A program made the translations under genes and the position numbers. Positions 53,295 to 62,309 of a DNA stretch of 64,000 nt are shown in pieces; position 1 is the stretch's first letter; every line of letters starts with the position of its first letter. This DNA comes from an uncultured Lachnospiraceae bacterium (GTDB taxonomy: Bacteria; Bacillota; Clostridia; Lachnospirales; Lachnospiraceae): NCBI GenBank assembly GCA_910584965.1, contig CAJUDZ010000012.1, forward strand, positions 38,634-102,633. The letters are read 5' to 3'. The notes beneath the pieces were generated by a model that ran no database searches, had not been told where the DNA came from, and worked only from the letters and a program-made list of their open reading frames with translations.

Positions 53295-54479
53295 ATGTTG
53301 AAAAAAGGAAAAAAACGGATAGCCTGTTTGCTTCTGACACTTTGCCTGTGTGTCAATATGAGTCTGTATGCAGCGCCAATGACGGTACAGGCGGCGCCGG
53401 AAGTAACGACGCCTTCCTATGTGGTTATGGAGGCTTCTACCGGGCAGGTTATTTGCGAACAGGATGCGGACACCAGAAGGAGTCCGGCCAGCATTACGAA
53501 GATTATGACGCTGCTTATCATATTTGAGCATTTGAAGAACGGAAGAATCCGCCTGGAAGACCAGGTGACGACGAGCGCATATGCGAAATCCATGGGCGGT
53601 TCCCAGGTTTTTTTGGAGGAAGGGGAAAGCCAGACGCTTGATACGATGATCAAGTGCATCGCGGTGGCTTCCGGAAATGACGCCAGCGTGGCGGTAGCGG
53701 AATACATAGCGGGAAGCGAAGGAGAATTTGTCAGACTCATGAATGAAAAGGCAGAGAGCCTCGGTCTCCAGAACACCCATTTTGAGGACTGCTGCGGATT
53801 AACGGATTCCGATAACCATTATACTTCTGCCAAAGACGTGGCAGTCATGTCAAGAGAACTGATTACCAAATACCCGGAGGTGCTGAATTATACCGGTATC
53901 TGGATGGAAGACATCGAGCATCGCACGGCCCAGGGAACAACCACCTTTACGCTTTCCAGTACCAATAAGCTTTTAAAACAGTATGAATGGACAACGGGGC
54001 TGAAAACCGGCTCCACATCCAAAGCATTGTACTGTCTGTCGGCTACGGCCAACAAAGACGGAATGGAGCTGATTGCGGTGGTTATGGCGGCGCCGGACCC
54101 GAAGGCGCGGTTTGCGGACGCCATGTCGCTGTTAAGTTACGGTTACAGCGTCAGCCAGATGTATACGGACGAGAACAAAGACGCCCTGCCCGTTCAGAAG
54201 ATAGAGGGAGGCGTGGAAGAACAGGTGAATCTGACTTACGCTGAGCCGTTCCACTATCTGGATACCGCCGGAAATAATCTGAACGATATCGAAAAGGAGA
54301 TCAGCCTGCCGGAGGTCGTGGCGGCGCCCGTTACAGAAGGGGATGCCATCGGTGAAGCCGTTTATAAGCTGAACGGAAGCCGTATCGGAAGCGTCTCCAT
54401 TCTGGCGGCGAAGACCGTCGAGAAAGCGGGATATACCGATTATCTGAAGAAAGTATGGCTGAGGTTTCTTGTGTTCTGA
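53295..54479 (+). CDS. D-alanyl-D-alanine carboxypeptidase, S11 family (first copy)
   Basis: Secreted penicillin-binding protein 5-type enzyme that removes the terminal D-Ala from stem peptides. The 394-residue precursor has a signal peptide (KKGKKRIACLLLTLCLCVNM, cleavage near AQAAP-like VQAAP). The catalytic triad motifs are SPASITK (SxxK), SGNDAS (SxN) and KTGSTSK (KTG). A C-terminal beta domain follows, ending in an amphipathic YLKKVWLRFLVF likely to bind the membrane. An in-frame ATG 15 nt upstream is less well placed relative to GGGAGAG. It is distinct from the second copy downstream. Confidence 0.93.
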   Translation: MLKKGKKRIACLLLTLCLCVNMSLYAAPMTVQAAPEVTTPSYVVMEASTGQVICEQDADTRRSPASITKIMTLLIIFEHLKNGRIRLEDQVTTSAYAKSMGGSQVFLEEGESQTLDTMIKCIAVASGNDASVAVAEYIAGSEGEFVRLMNEKAESLGLQNTHFEDCCGLTDSDNHYTSAKDVAVMSRELITKYPEVLNYTGIWMEDIEHRTAQGTTTFTLSSTNKLLKQYEWTTGLKTGSTSKALYCLSATANKDGMELIAVVMAAPDPKARFADAMSLLSYGYSVSQMYTDENKDALPVQKIEGGVEEQVNLTYAEPFHYLDTAGNNLNDIEKEISLPEVVAAPVTEGDAIGEAVYKLNGSRIGSVSILAAKTVEKAGYTDYLKKVWLRFLVF

Positions 54480-54540
54480 TTTTGCGAATGTTTGTTTCTG
54501 CGGTTATACAACACGCGGCGGCTTACACAAAATCTTAGGA

Positions 54541-54570
54541 TTGCAGTTTCCATATAATCTGTGCTATACT
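54541..54570 (+). promoter_or_regulatory. Putative promoter for the phosphoesterase-scpAB operon
   Basis: TTGCAG, an 18-nt spacer and TATACT, 51 nt before the start. Confidence 0.5.
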
Positions 54571-54620
54571 TTATGAGCTGCTTTCAATGGTGTGGGCTTT
54601 ACGGCCGGGGAGGAAGGGGA

Positions 54621-55490
54621 ATGGTTCCTGTAATACTGACTGTGTTCATAATCCTTGCCTGTTTTTTTCTGCTCGTTATGTATTATGACTGTAATCGGTT
54701 TGTAACGGTGGAATACGAGATCGAATCGCCTAAAATAACCGGAGAATGTAAGTTTGTACTGCTGTCGGATCTGCATAACAAGTCTTTTGGGGTGCAGAAT
54801 CAGCGGCTGATCAGGAAGATAGAGGAACTTGCGCCGGACGGCATTCTTGCGGCGGGCGATATGCTGACGGCATATGAGAGAAAGAGAAAACATCATGTGG
54901 CGGTCAGTCTGATGCAGCAGCTTGGCGCGAAATATCCCGTCTATTACGGCATGGGAAATCATGAACAGCGCATCGGGCTCGACCGGGAAGCATTCGGCGA
55001 TCTGTATGAGACGTATCTGGAAAATCTGCGTCAGGCCGGAATTGAACCGTTAATCAACGAAAAAGTCAGTCTGCCGGCCGTAAACATTAATATTTGCGGC
55101 CTGCAGCTTGACCGGTGTTATTATCAGAAATTTACGACGGCTTTCATGCCGGAAACATATATGACGGATATGCTTGGGAAAGCATCCGCCTTTCAGTACC
55201 AGATCTTGATCGCCCATAACCCGGAATATTTTGAGAAATATGCGGAATGGGGTGCGGATCTGACCGTTTCCGGGCATATGCACGGAGGATTGATGCGGCT
55301 GCCTTTTTTTGGCGGCGTCATTTCTCCGCGGCTGACGCTTTTTCCGCACTATGACGGCGGAAAGTTTGAAAAAGACGGCTCCGTCATGATTTTAAGCAGA
55401 GGTCTTGGAACGCATACGCTGCCGATTCGGATTTTTAATCCGGGAGAACTGATCGTGATACATTTCAGGCCGGCGCGCGGCGGGCAATAG
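54621..55490 (+). CDS. Membrane-anchored metallophosphoesterase
   Basis: A 289-residue protein with an N-terminal membrane anchor (VPVILTVFIILACFFLLVMY) and a calcineurin-like phosphoesterase domain. Metal motifs are LLSDLHNKSFG, AAGDMLTAY, GMGNHEQ, AHNPEYF and SGHMHGGLMRLP, all intact. The family includes YkuE/YaeI-like enzymes acting on lipids or wall precursors; the substrate is unknown. An upstream in-frame ATG would add 20 residues, but ATG after GGAGGAAGGGGA fits the anchor. It precedes scpA by 17 nt, so it is probably cotranscribed with it. Confidence 0.9.
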   Translation: MVPVILTVFIILACFFLLVMYYDCNRFVTVEYEIESPKITGECKFVLLSDLHNKSFGVQNQRLIRKIEELAPDGILAAGDMLTAYERKRKHHVAVSLMQQLGAKYPVYYGMGNHEQRIGLDREAFGDLYETYLENLRQAGIEPLINEKVSLPAVNINICGLQLDRCYYQKFTTAFMPETYMTDMLGKASAFQYQILIAHNPEYFEKYAEWGADLTVSGHMHGGLMRLPFFGGVISPRLTLFPHYDGGKFEKDGSVMILSRGLGTHTLPIRIFNPGELIVIHFRPARGGQ

Positions 55491-55507
55491 AAAAAGGTGG
55501 ACAGGCT

Positions 55508-56257
55508 ATGGCAATTCCCGTGAAATTAGAGGTCTTTGAAGGACCTTTGGATTTACTGCTGCATTTGATCGATAAAAACAAAGTTGATATATACGATATT
55601 CCGATTGTAGAGATCACGGAACAATATCTGGATTATATTAAACAGATGGAAACAGAAGACATGAATGTCATGAGTGAATTTCTTGTGATGGCGGCTACGC
55701 TGATCGACATCAAATGCCGGATGCTGCTTCCGAAGGAAGTCAATGAGGAAGGCGAGGAGGAAGATCCGAGAGCGGAGCTGGTGGAAAAGCTGCTGGAATA
55801 CAAAATGTGCAAATACATGTCTTATGAATTAAAAGACCGGATGGTCACGGCGGAGCGCAGCCTTTATAAGAAGCCTACGCTGCCAAAGGAAATCAGCGAG
55901 TACAGGCAGCCCGTCAATTATGAAGAACTGATCGGAGACATGACGCTTGCAAAACTGCATGAAATTTTCAAATTCATGTTAAAGCGTCAGGAAGATAAAA
56001 TCGATCCCGTCAGAAGCACTTTCGGCAAAATCGAAAAAGACGAAATCGATATGGATATCAAAACGGTTTACATAGAAGATTATCTGAAAAGCCACAGAAA
56101 ATTCAGTTTCCGGAAACTTTTGGAGAAACAGAACAGCAAAATGGAAGTGATTGTAACGTTTCTTGTGATTCTGGAACTGATGAAGGTTGGAAAAATAGCG
56201 ATCGAGCAGGACGATATTTTCAGCGATATCGTCATTACTTCCAAAGAAGCAGTCTGA
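55508..56257 (+). CDS. scpA: Segregation and condensation protein A
   Basis: Kleisin subunit of the SMC condensin complex. The 249 residues start IPVKLEVFEGPLDLLLHLID, the classic N-terminal helical domain that contacts SMC. A charged middle and a C-terminal winged helix (VIVTFLVILELMKVGKIAIEQ) follow. AAAAGGTGG precedes the ATG. scpB follows in the same direction after 31 nt; the smc gene itself is elsewhere. Confidence 0.96.
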   Translation: MAIPVKLEVFEGPLDLLLHLIDKNKVDIYDIPIVEITEQYLDYIKQMETEDMNVMSEFLVMAATLIDIKCRMLLPKEVNEEGEEEDPRAELVEKLLEYKMCKYMSYELKDRMVTAERSLYKKPTLPKEISEYRQPVNYEELIGDMTLAKLHEIFKFMLKRQEDKIDPVRSTFGKIEKDEIDMDIKTVYIEDYLKSHRKFSFRKLLEKQNSKMEVIVTFLVILELMKVGKIAIEQDDIFSDIVITSKEAV

Positions 56258-56288
56258 GAAGGCAGACAAAACAGGATGGAGAATTGGG

Positions 56289-56864
56289 ATGGAAAGACAG
56301 AAAGCAAAAGCGGTTTTAGAGGCGGTTTTATTTACGATGGGCGAATCCGTAGAGATTGACAGACTGGCCGAAGTGATCGAAGAAGACCGCGGGACGACGA
56401 AAGCAATCCTGGATGAGATGTCGCAGGAGTACCGGAGCGGGGAACGCGGCATCGAACTGACCACGCTGGAAAATGCCGTTCAGCTCTGCACAAAGGGAGA
56501 GTTTTATGAATATCTGATTAAGATTGCCAAAACGCCGAAAAAGTTTGTGCTGACGGATACGCTGCTGGAAACGCTGTCGATCATCGCCTATAAACAGCCG
56601 ATTACAAGGCTGGAGATCGAAAAGGTGCGGGGTGTCAGCTGTGATCATGCGGTCAACAGACTGCTGGAGTTCGATCTGATCACGGAAGTGGGAAGACTGG
56701 ATGCGCCGGGCCGGCCGCTGCTGTTCGGGACAACGGAGCAGTTTCTCAGAAGCTTCGGCGTGAAATCGATTGAGGACCTGCCGGAGCTGAATCCCGTTCA
56801 GATGGAGGAATTTAAGCTGCAGGCGGAATCGGAAGTCCAACAGCAGTTACAACTGGATATTTGA
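56289..56864 (+). CDS. scpB: Segregation and condensation protein B
   Basis: Kite subunit that binds ScpA as a dimer. It has 191 residues and two winged-helix domains: EAVLFTMGESVEIDRLAEVI in the first, and LSIIAYKQPITRLEIEKVRG in the second. The length is normal. It ends 20 nt before the stem of a terminator that runs into the next gene's start. Confidence 0.96.
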   Translation: MERQKAKAVLEAVLFTMGESVEIDRLAEVIEEDRGTTKAILDEMSQEYRSGERGIELTTLENAVQLCTKGEFYEYLIKIAKTPKKFVLTDTLLETLSIIAYKQPITRLEIEKVRGVSCDHAVNRLLEFDLITEVGRLDAPGRPLLFGTTEQFLRSFGVKSIEDLPELNPVQMEEFKLQAESEVQQQLQLDI

Positions 56865-56868
56865 TGTA

Positions 56869-56898
56869 TTGCATATCTGTGCGGCGCATATATATTAA
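56869..56898 (+). promoter_or_regulatory. Putative promoter for the second dac gene, inside the scpB terminator
   Basis: TTGCAT (56869-56874) and TATTAA (56893-56898) are 18 nt apart (TATATT at 16 nt is an alternative). The -10 lies in the left arm of the terminator. A start point near 56905 would be in the loop, so the new transcript would lack the left arm and escape termination. Confidence 0.4.
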
Positions 56899-56940
56899 CG
56901 AAGAAGAATGGTTTCGGGTTAATATATGTGCGTTTTTTTT
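56885..56940 (+). terminator. Terminator after scpB, abutting the next start codon
   Basis: A 15-bp stem (56885-56899 with 56918-56932, one G-T pair; core ATATATTAAC) is followed by T8 (56933-56940). The dac ATG begins at the next base. Confidence 0.8.
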
Positions 56941-58215
56941 ATGAATCAGAGGAAGAAGTATAAAGAAGATGAACGGAGGCGGCTTCCCGGCATCTGCCTC
57001 GGCCTTCTGCTCACGGCGGCGCTGCTTTTCGGCGCTTCCGGGAAAATGGCGGCGGTACGGGCGGAAACGACAGGGAAGGAAAAGGAGCAGCTGCAGCTCT
57101 ATGCGCAGGCCGCCGTTCTGCTGGATGCCGATTCCGGCCGCGTTTTATACGGAAAAAATGAAGACGAGGCGCTTCCGATGGCGAGCACCACCAAAATTAT
57201 GACCTGCATTCTGGCGCTGGAATACGGGAATCCGGATGATATCGTGGAAGTGTCTTCCTATGCCGCGGGCATGCCTAAGGTCAAGCTGTATATGCAGGAA
57301 GGGGAAAAATACCGGCTGGAAGATCTGCTGTATTCCCTGATGCTGGAATCCCATAATGATTCCGCGGTGGCGATTGCGGAGGCCGTGGGGGGAAGCGTGG
57401 AAGAATTTGCGGCGATGATGAACCGGAAAGCAGAGGAAATCGGTTGTTATGATACCTGTTTTATTACGCCGAACGGTCTGGATGCGGTTGTGGCCGAGAC
57501 CGGACAGATTCATTCCACAACGGCGGAAGATCTGGCCAGAATTATGGCATACTGCGTGATGGATTCCCCGGAAAAAGAACGCTTTCTGGAAATTACGCAG
57601 ACGCGGGAATACAGTTTCTGTGATGAGAGCGGGAAAAGAAGTTTTCACTGCAGTAATCACAACAGCTTTCTGAACATGATGGATGAGGCGGTTTCCGGCA
57701 AAACGGGTTTTACCAATCAGGCGGGTTACTGTTATGTGGGGGCGGTGGAAAGCGAAGGAAGGACTTTTACCGTGGCGCTGCTGGCCTGCGGCTGGCCGAA
57801 CCATAAGACTTATAAATGGAGCGATATGAGAACGCTGGCGGACTACGGAATGGAACGCTATGCGTACCGGGATATATACGAGGAAAAGGAATTTCAGCCG
57901 GTTTACGTCACAAACGGCATTGCCGGAGGGGACGCGACCCCTTACGAGAACGCGTACGTGGAAGTAAAACTGGCGTGTCCGGCAGAGGAAAGCCTGCAGT
58001 ATCTGCTCTGTGAGGAAGACGTGGTAGAGGTGAAGGCGGAACTGGAAGAGTCGCTGGAAGCGCCTGTACATGCGGGAGACGAGGCCGGAAGAGTCTCTTA
58101 TTATCTGAACGGAGAGCTGATTCGGGAATATACGGTTGTTGCATCCGGTGAGGTGGAAGCGGTTGATTATCTCTGGATTCTCCGGTATGTGGCAGGGCTT
58201 TTTCTTCCAAATTAG
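56941..58215 (+). CDS. D-alanyl-D-alanine carboxypeptidase, S11 family (second copy)
   Basis: A 424-residue DacF/PBP5-type enzyme. A basic start and signal peptide (LPGICLGLLLTAALLFGASG) is followed by the catalytic motifs MASTTK (SxxK), SHNDSA (SxN) and SGKTGFTNQAG (KTG). A C-terminal beta domain and a hydrophobic end (WILRYVAGLFLPN) follow. An in-frame ATG 15 nt upstream lies inside the terminator stem. Neither start has a good ribosome binding site; T8 stands directly before this ATG. Following scpAB is the usual place of dacF-like genes in Clostridia. Confidence 0.9.
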   Translation: MNQRKKYKEDERRRLPGICLGLLLTAALLFGASGKMAAVRAETTGKEKEQLQLYAQAAVLLDADSGRVLYGKNEDEALPMASTTKIMTCILALEYGNPDDIVEVSSYAAGMPKVKLYMQEGEKYRLEDLLYSLMLESHNDSAVAIAEAVGGSVEEFAAMMNRKAEEIGCYDTCFITPNGLDAVVAETGQIHSTTAEDLARIMAYCVMDSPEKERFLEITQTREYSFCDESGKRSFHCSNHNSFLNMMDEAVSGKTGFTNQAGYCYVGAVESEGRTFTVALLACGWPNHKTYKWSDMRTLADYGMERYAYRDIYEEKEFQPVYVTNGIAGGDATPYENAYVEVKLACPAEESLQYLLCEEDVVEVKAELEESLEAPVHAGDEAGRVSYYLNGELIREYTVVASGEVEAVDYLWILRYVAGLFLPN

Positions 58216-58241
58216 TTTTCGGATTAAATTCCTGCATATTT

Positions 58242-58283
58242 TTGAATTTTTATCTGGTCGTTTTGCATAATTTATGCTACACT
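58242..58283 (+). promoter_or_regulatory. Possible promoter region of the Na+ decarboxylase operon
   Basis: TTGAAT and CATAAT stand 18 nt apart (58242-58271). An extended -10, TGC before TACACT (58278-58283), is an alternative. The leader to the first gene is about 100 nt. Confidence 0.4.
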
Positions 58284-58382
58284 AGGTAGTGTGCGTTGTT
58301 GCGCGCCTTGCAGGCCGTTTTTTGCGGCAGCAGGATAAAACGTTTTAATTATTTTTAAAAAGATAAATGGAGGGCTGAAAAA

Positions 58383-59810
58383 ATGAGTACTACTTCTCAA
58401 GCGAGTCAAAGAATCAATGCTTTGCTCGATGAAAACAGTTTCGTTGAGATCGGCGCGCTTGTTACGGCGAGAGCGACGGATTTCAACCTGAAACAGACAG
58501 AAACTCCTTCGGACGGTGTGATCACCGGCTATGGAGTAATTGACGGCAATCTTGTGTATGTGTACAGCCAGGATGCTTCCGTTTTAAACGGAACGGTTGG
58601 CGAGATGCACGCTAAGAAAATTGCAAACCTCTATGACCTGGCAATGAAGATGGGAGCGCCGGTAATCGGGCTGCTTGATTCTGCGGGTCTGAGATTACAG
58701 GAAGCGACGGATGCCCTGAACGGTTTCGGTGAGATCTACCTGAAACAGTCGCTGGCTTCCGGTGTGATTCCGCAGATCACGGCCGTTTTTGGAAACTGCG
58801 GCGGCGGACTCGCCGTAATCCCCGGACTGACGGACTTCACTTTCATGGAGGCGGACAAGGCGAAGCTGTTTGTCAACTCCCCGAATGCGCTGGACGGCAA
58901 TACCATTGCCAAATGTGATACGAGCGCGGCAGCGTTCCAGAGCGAAGAAGCGGGAACGGTAGATGTTGCTGCCGACGAGGCTTCCATTCTGGCGCAGATC
59001 AGACAGCTTGTTTCCATGCTGCCTGCAAATAATGAAGACTGCGCATGGGAGGACTGCGCGGATGATCTGAACAGAGGATGTCCCGATATCGAAAACTGTG
59101 TGGGAGACACCTCCCTTGCCTTATCCCAGATCGCGGACAACAACCTTTTTGTGGAAGTAAAACAGAATTATGCGAAAGATATGGTTGCCGGTTTCATGAA
59201 ATTGAATGGTGCGACGGTCGGCGCCGTTGCTAACCGCACGGAAGTATATAATGAAGAGGGAGAAGTTTCGGAGAAATTCGATGCGGCTCTGTCCGTAAGA
59301 GGTGCGGAGAAAGCGGCAGAATTTATCAATTTCTGCGATGCTTTTGACATTCCCGTTCTTTCCCTTACGAATGTGAAGGGATTTGCGGCTACCAAATGTG
59401 CCGAGAAGAAAATGGCGAAGGCTGTTGCAAAACTTACATATGCTTTTGCAAACGCAACGGTGCCTAAGGTAAATGTTGTGATTGGCAAGGCTTACGGAAG
59501 CGCTTATGTGGCAATGAACTCCAAAGCGATCGGCGCGGATATCACAATGGCGTGGCCGAATGCGGAAATCGGTATGATGGATGCAAATCTTGCGGCAAAG
59601 ATTATCTGTGACGGACAAGGTTCCGAGGCGATTGAAAACTGCGCGAAAGAATATGCTGCTTTGCAGAACAATGTGACGAGCGCAGCAAAGAGAGGATATG
59701 TGGACCAGATCGTAGAGCCTGCTGATACAAGAAAATATGTGATCGGCGCGTTTGAGATGCTGGCGGCAAAGAGCGAGGGCCGTCCGGAGAAAAAACACGG
59801 TACAGTTTAG
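58383..59810 (+). CDS. Acyl-CoA-type carboxyltransferase subunit (MmdA / 12S-like)
   Basis: A 475-residue member of the acyl-CoA carboxyltransferase family (MmdA, PccB, transcarboxylase 12S). Crotonase-like oxyanion motifs are seen in GNCGGGLAVIPGLTDFTFM and GKAYGSAYVAMNSKAIGAD. It should move CO2 between an acyl-CoA such as methylmalonyl-CoA or malonyl-CoA and biotin. It is shorter than typical MmdA (about 510). TGGAGGGC precedes the ATG. It is the first of five genes in one direction; substrate choice cannot be read from sequence. Confidence 0.9.
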   Translation: MSTTSQASQRINALLDENSFVEIGALVTARATDFNLKQTETPSDGVITGYGVIDGNLVYVYSQDASVLNGTVGEMHAKKIANLYDLAMKMGAPVIGLLDSAGLRLQEATDALNGFGEIYLKQSLASGVIPQITAVFGNCGGGLAVIPGLTDFTFMEADKAKLFVNSPNALDGNTIAKCDTSAAAFQSEEAGTVDVAADEASILAQIRQLVSMLPANNEDCAWEDCADDLNRGCPDIENCVGDTSLALSQIADNNLFVEVKQNYAKDMVAGFMKLNGATVGAVANRTEVYNEEGEVSEKFDAALSVRGAEKAAEFINFCDAFDIPVLSLTNVKGFAATKCAEKKMAKAVAKLTYAFANATVPKVNVVIGKAYGSAYVAMNSKAIGADITMAWPNAEIGMMDANLAAKIICDGQGSEAIENCAKEYAALQNNVTSAAKRGYVDQIVEPADTRKYVIGAFEMLAAKSEGRPEKKHGTV

Positions 59811-59827
59811 AAAGGATGATACTTAAT

Positions 59828-60550
59828 ATGAAAAAACTATTAGCAATATTAGGTATGATTACCTGTATGATCGGTCTGGCCGCATGCGGTTCCGCAGAAA
59901 ATACCCCGCTGACCCCGGAAGAAGAGCAGATGCTTCAGTTCTATTCCCAGAATGTCGATGCAATTCAGCGAATCTGTGAAGCGGGTATGATAGAACAGAA
60001 TGCGGACGACGAGGTCATTTATAACGGGCTGAAAAGTTTTGACAGCGCAATGACAGATATAGGTAGTTACCTGGGTACAAACGGCGGTGAAATTGAGTAC
60101 ACCGACGACAGCGATGATTATATCGTCAGAATTAACGTAAACGGTTCTGACCATAATGCCATTGTAGAACTGGTAGTGACAATGGAAAGCGGGACGGCTC
60201 AGTTTACGAGTATTGCAACCAATGTGGAATATTCGTTCGGAGAAAAAATGGAGAAAGCGGCTCTGAATACTCTGCTGGGTATGGGAACCGTATTCGTTGT
60301 TTTAATCCTGATCAGCCTGATCATTTCCCTGTTCGCTTTTATTCCGAAGCTTACGGAGAAAAAGAAAGAGCCCGCGAAAGCACAGGATGTAACAACGGAT
60401 AACGTAGTTGCTCAGATTGCGGAGAAAGAGGAACTGAGCGACGATCTGGAACTGGTCGCTGTTATTTCGGCGGCAATTGCGGCATACGAAGGTTCCGGTT
60501 CCGCAGACGGTTTTGTTGTAAGATCTATCAGAAAAGCATATAGAAGATAA
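59828..60550 (+). CDS. OadG-like decarboxylase gamma/delta subunit with a lipoprotein N-terminus
   Basis: A 240-residue protein. It starts with a lipoprotein signal (KKLLAILGMITCMIGLAAC, lipobox LAAC, Cys near residue 19). An acidic outside domain of about 110 residues follows, then one membrane span (about 145-168: LGMGTVFVVLILISLIISLF). The cytoplasmic tail ends VVAVISAAIAAYEGS...RKAYRR, as in OadG proteins. OadG normally has only the membrane span and tail (about 80-130 residues). AAAGGATG lies before the ATG. It is 17 nt after the carboxyltransferase gene. Confidence 0.85.
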   Translation: MKKLLAILGMITCMIGLAACGSAENTPLTPEEEQMLQFYSQNVDAIQRICEAGMIEQNADDEVIYNGLKSFDSAMTDIGSYLGTNGGEIEYTDDSDDYIVRINVNGSDHNAIVELVVTMESGTAQFTSIATNVEYSFGEKMEKAALNTLLGMGTVFVVLILISLIISLFAFIPKLTEKKKEPAKAQDVTTDNVVAQIAEKEELSDDLELVAVISAAIAAYEGSGSADGFVVRSIRKAYRR

Positions 60551-60641
60551 AGGGCGGAAAGCCTGACAGCAATGAAGCGCACAGTACAAAAATAAATTTA
60601 ACGGACGGATTGATTCGTCATACCAATATTGTGCCTGCGCA

Positions 60642-60684
60642 TGGCGGACGATATCCGCATGAAAGTATGCAGGCTGAGAGAAAG
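60642..60684 (+). other. Hairpin in the leader of the biotin carrier gene
   Basis: GCGGA/TCCGC with a 5-nt loop sits inside a weaker GCCTGC/GCAGGC stem. This is in the 147-nt gap between the OadG-like gene and the biotin carrier gene; possible processing or stabilising site. Confidence 0.4.
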
Positions 60685-60697
60685 GAAGGTTATTAAA

Positions 60698-61072
60698 ATG
60701 AAAAATTATACAATTACCGTAAATGGCAGCGTATATGATGTAGTGGTAGAAGAAGGTGCGGCAGGCGGCGCGGCTCCGGCAGCAGCTCCGGCGGCTCCCA
60801 GAGCAGTACCGAAAGCGGCTCCCAAAGCGGCAGCTCCCGCAGCAGGCGGTGCGGCAGGCAGCGTAAAGATCGAAGCGGGCGCGGCCGGCAAAGTGTTTAA
60901 AGTAGAGGCAAGTGTAGGACAGGCAGTTAAAAAAGGTGACGCTGTCGTAATTCTGGAAGCTATGAAGATGGAAATTCCTGTCGTTGCTCCTCAGGACGGC
61001 ACGGTTGCAAGTATCGATGTATCTGTTGGTGACCCGGTAGAGGCAGGCGCGTTACTCGCTACTTTGAACTAG
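60698..61072 (+). CDS. Biotin carboxyl carrier protein of the decarboxylase (1.3S-like)
   Basis: A 124-residue biotin carrier. The N-terminal part (KNYTITVNGSVYDVVVEE) is followed by an Ala/Pro linker (about 22-50) that acts as a flexible arm. The biotinyl domain has EAMKMEIPV, with the biotinylated Lys between the two Met. It shuttles CO2 between carboxyltransferase and the membrane subunit. The frame is open upstream, but the ATG 8 nt after AAAGGAAGG is right. The stand-alone carrier and the stand-alone OadA-type gene go together. Confidence 0.95.
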   Translation: MKNYTITVNGSVYDVVVEEGAAGGAAPAAAPAAPRAVPKAAPKAAAPAAGGAAGSVKIEAGAAGKVFKVEASVGQAVKKGDAVVILEAMKMEIPVVAPQDGTVASIDVSVGDPVEAGALLATLN

Positions 61073-61105
61073 GTGTTTTTATAAATTACTACAGGAGGTA
61101 AAAAC

Positions 61106-62254
61106 ATGGCTTACATAGCAAATACGCTGGATAACCTGCTTCATCAGACAGCTTTTTTCAATCTGACGATTGGAAACTATCTGATGATCGCGGTGGCTCT
61201 GGTGTTTCTATTCTTGGCTATTCGCTTTGAATTTGAACCGCTTCTTCTGGTCCCGATAGCGTTCGGTATGCTGCTTGTTAATATCTATCCGGATATTATG
61301 GCGGAATACGGTGAAGGCGGTATGGGCGGCGGCCTATTGTATTATTTCTACAAACTGGATGAATGGGCGATTTTACCGTCTCTGATCTTCATGGGCGTCG
61401 GCGCTATGACGGACTTCGGTCCCCTGATCGCCAACCCTAAGAGCTTCCTGCTCGGTGCGGCGGCGCAGTTTGGCATTTTCGCGGCATATTTCGGAGCGAT
61501 CGCGATGGGCTTTAACGATAAAGCGGCGGCGGCGATTTCTATTATCGGCGGTGCGGACGGCCCTACATCTATTTTCCTCGCCGGAAAATTACAGCAGGCA
61601 ACATTGCTCGGCCCGATTGCGGTAGCGGCGTATTCTTATATGTCCCTCGTACCGATTATCCAGCCGCCGATTATGAAGCTTCTGACAACGAAGAAAGAAA
61701 GACAGATCAAAATGGCACAGCTTCGTCCGGTAACCAAACTGGAAAAAATTCTGTTCCCTATCGTTGTTACGATCGTTGTATCTCTGATTCTTCCGACGAC
61801 GGCGCCCCTCGTTGGTATGCTGATGCTCGGTAACCTGTTCAGAGAATCCGGCGTTGTAAGACAGCTGACAGATACGGCATCCAATGCGTTAATGTATATC
61901 GTCGTTATCATTCTCGGTACATCCGTAGGCGCGACGACAAGCGCGGAGGCATTCTTAAACTGGGATACGCTGAAAATCGTTGCGCTCGGTCTGATCGCGT
62001 TCTGTTTTGGTACCGCGGCGGGCGTACTGTTCGGCAAGCTGATGTGTGTACTGACGAAAGGTGCGGTCAATCCGTTAATCGGTTCCGCAGGCGTATCGGC
62101 GGTTCCGATGGCGGCAAGAGTTTCCCAGAAGGTTGGCGCAGAAGAAGATCCTACCAACTTCCTGCTGATGCACGCTATGGGACCTAACGTAGCGGGTGTT
62201 ATTGGTACTGCGGTAGCGGCAGGAACCTTTATGGCGGTATTTGGCGTCTTCTAA
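61106..62254 (+). CDS. Na+-translocating decarboxylase beta subunit (OadB/MmdB)
   Basis: Membrane subunit that decarboxylates carboxybiotin and pumps Na+ outward. The 382 residues form about 9-10 membrane spans. The Na+/catalytic motifs are IIGGADGPTSIFLAG (Asp equivalent to Klebsiella Asp-203) and NPLIGSAGVSAVPMAARVSQ, where the Asn, Gly, Ser and Arg spacing (0, +4, +9, +16) matches the residues known to bind Na+. All are intact, so pumping is expected. TACAGGAGG precedes the ATG. Confidence 0.95.
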   Translation: MAYIANTLDNLLHQTAFFNLTIGNYLMIAVALVFLFLAIRFEFEPLLLVPIAFGMLLVNIYPDIMAEYGEGGMGGGLLYYFYKLDEWAILPSLIFMGVGAMTDFGPLIANPKSFLLGAAAQFGIFAAYFGAIAMGFNDKAAAAISIIGGADGPTSIFLAGKLQQATLLGPIAVAAYSYMSLVPIIQPPIMKLLTTKKERQIKMAQLRPVTKLEKILFPIVVTIVVSLILPTTAPLVGMLMLGNLFRESGVVRQLTDTASNALMYIVVIILGTSVGATTSAEAFLNWDTLKIVALGLIAFCFGTAAGVLFGKLMCVLTKGAVNPLIGSAGVSAVPMAARVSQKVGAEEDPTNFLLMHAMGPNVAGVIGTAVAAGTFMAVFGVF

Positions 62255-62309
62255 AAGAACGGAGAGAATGGCGCTGCCGTTCTTCCCGGATGCAAAAACG
62301 GCCGGGAAG
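62255..62309 (+). other. Two overlapping hairpins between beta subunit and OadA-type genes
   Basis: AAGAACGG (62255-62262) pairs with CCGTTCTT (62277-62284); CTTCCCGG (62282-62289) pairs with CCGGGAAG (62302-62309). They share 3 nt, so both cannot form fully. No T tract follows either one. Confidence 0.5.
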
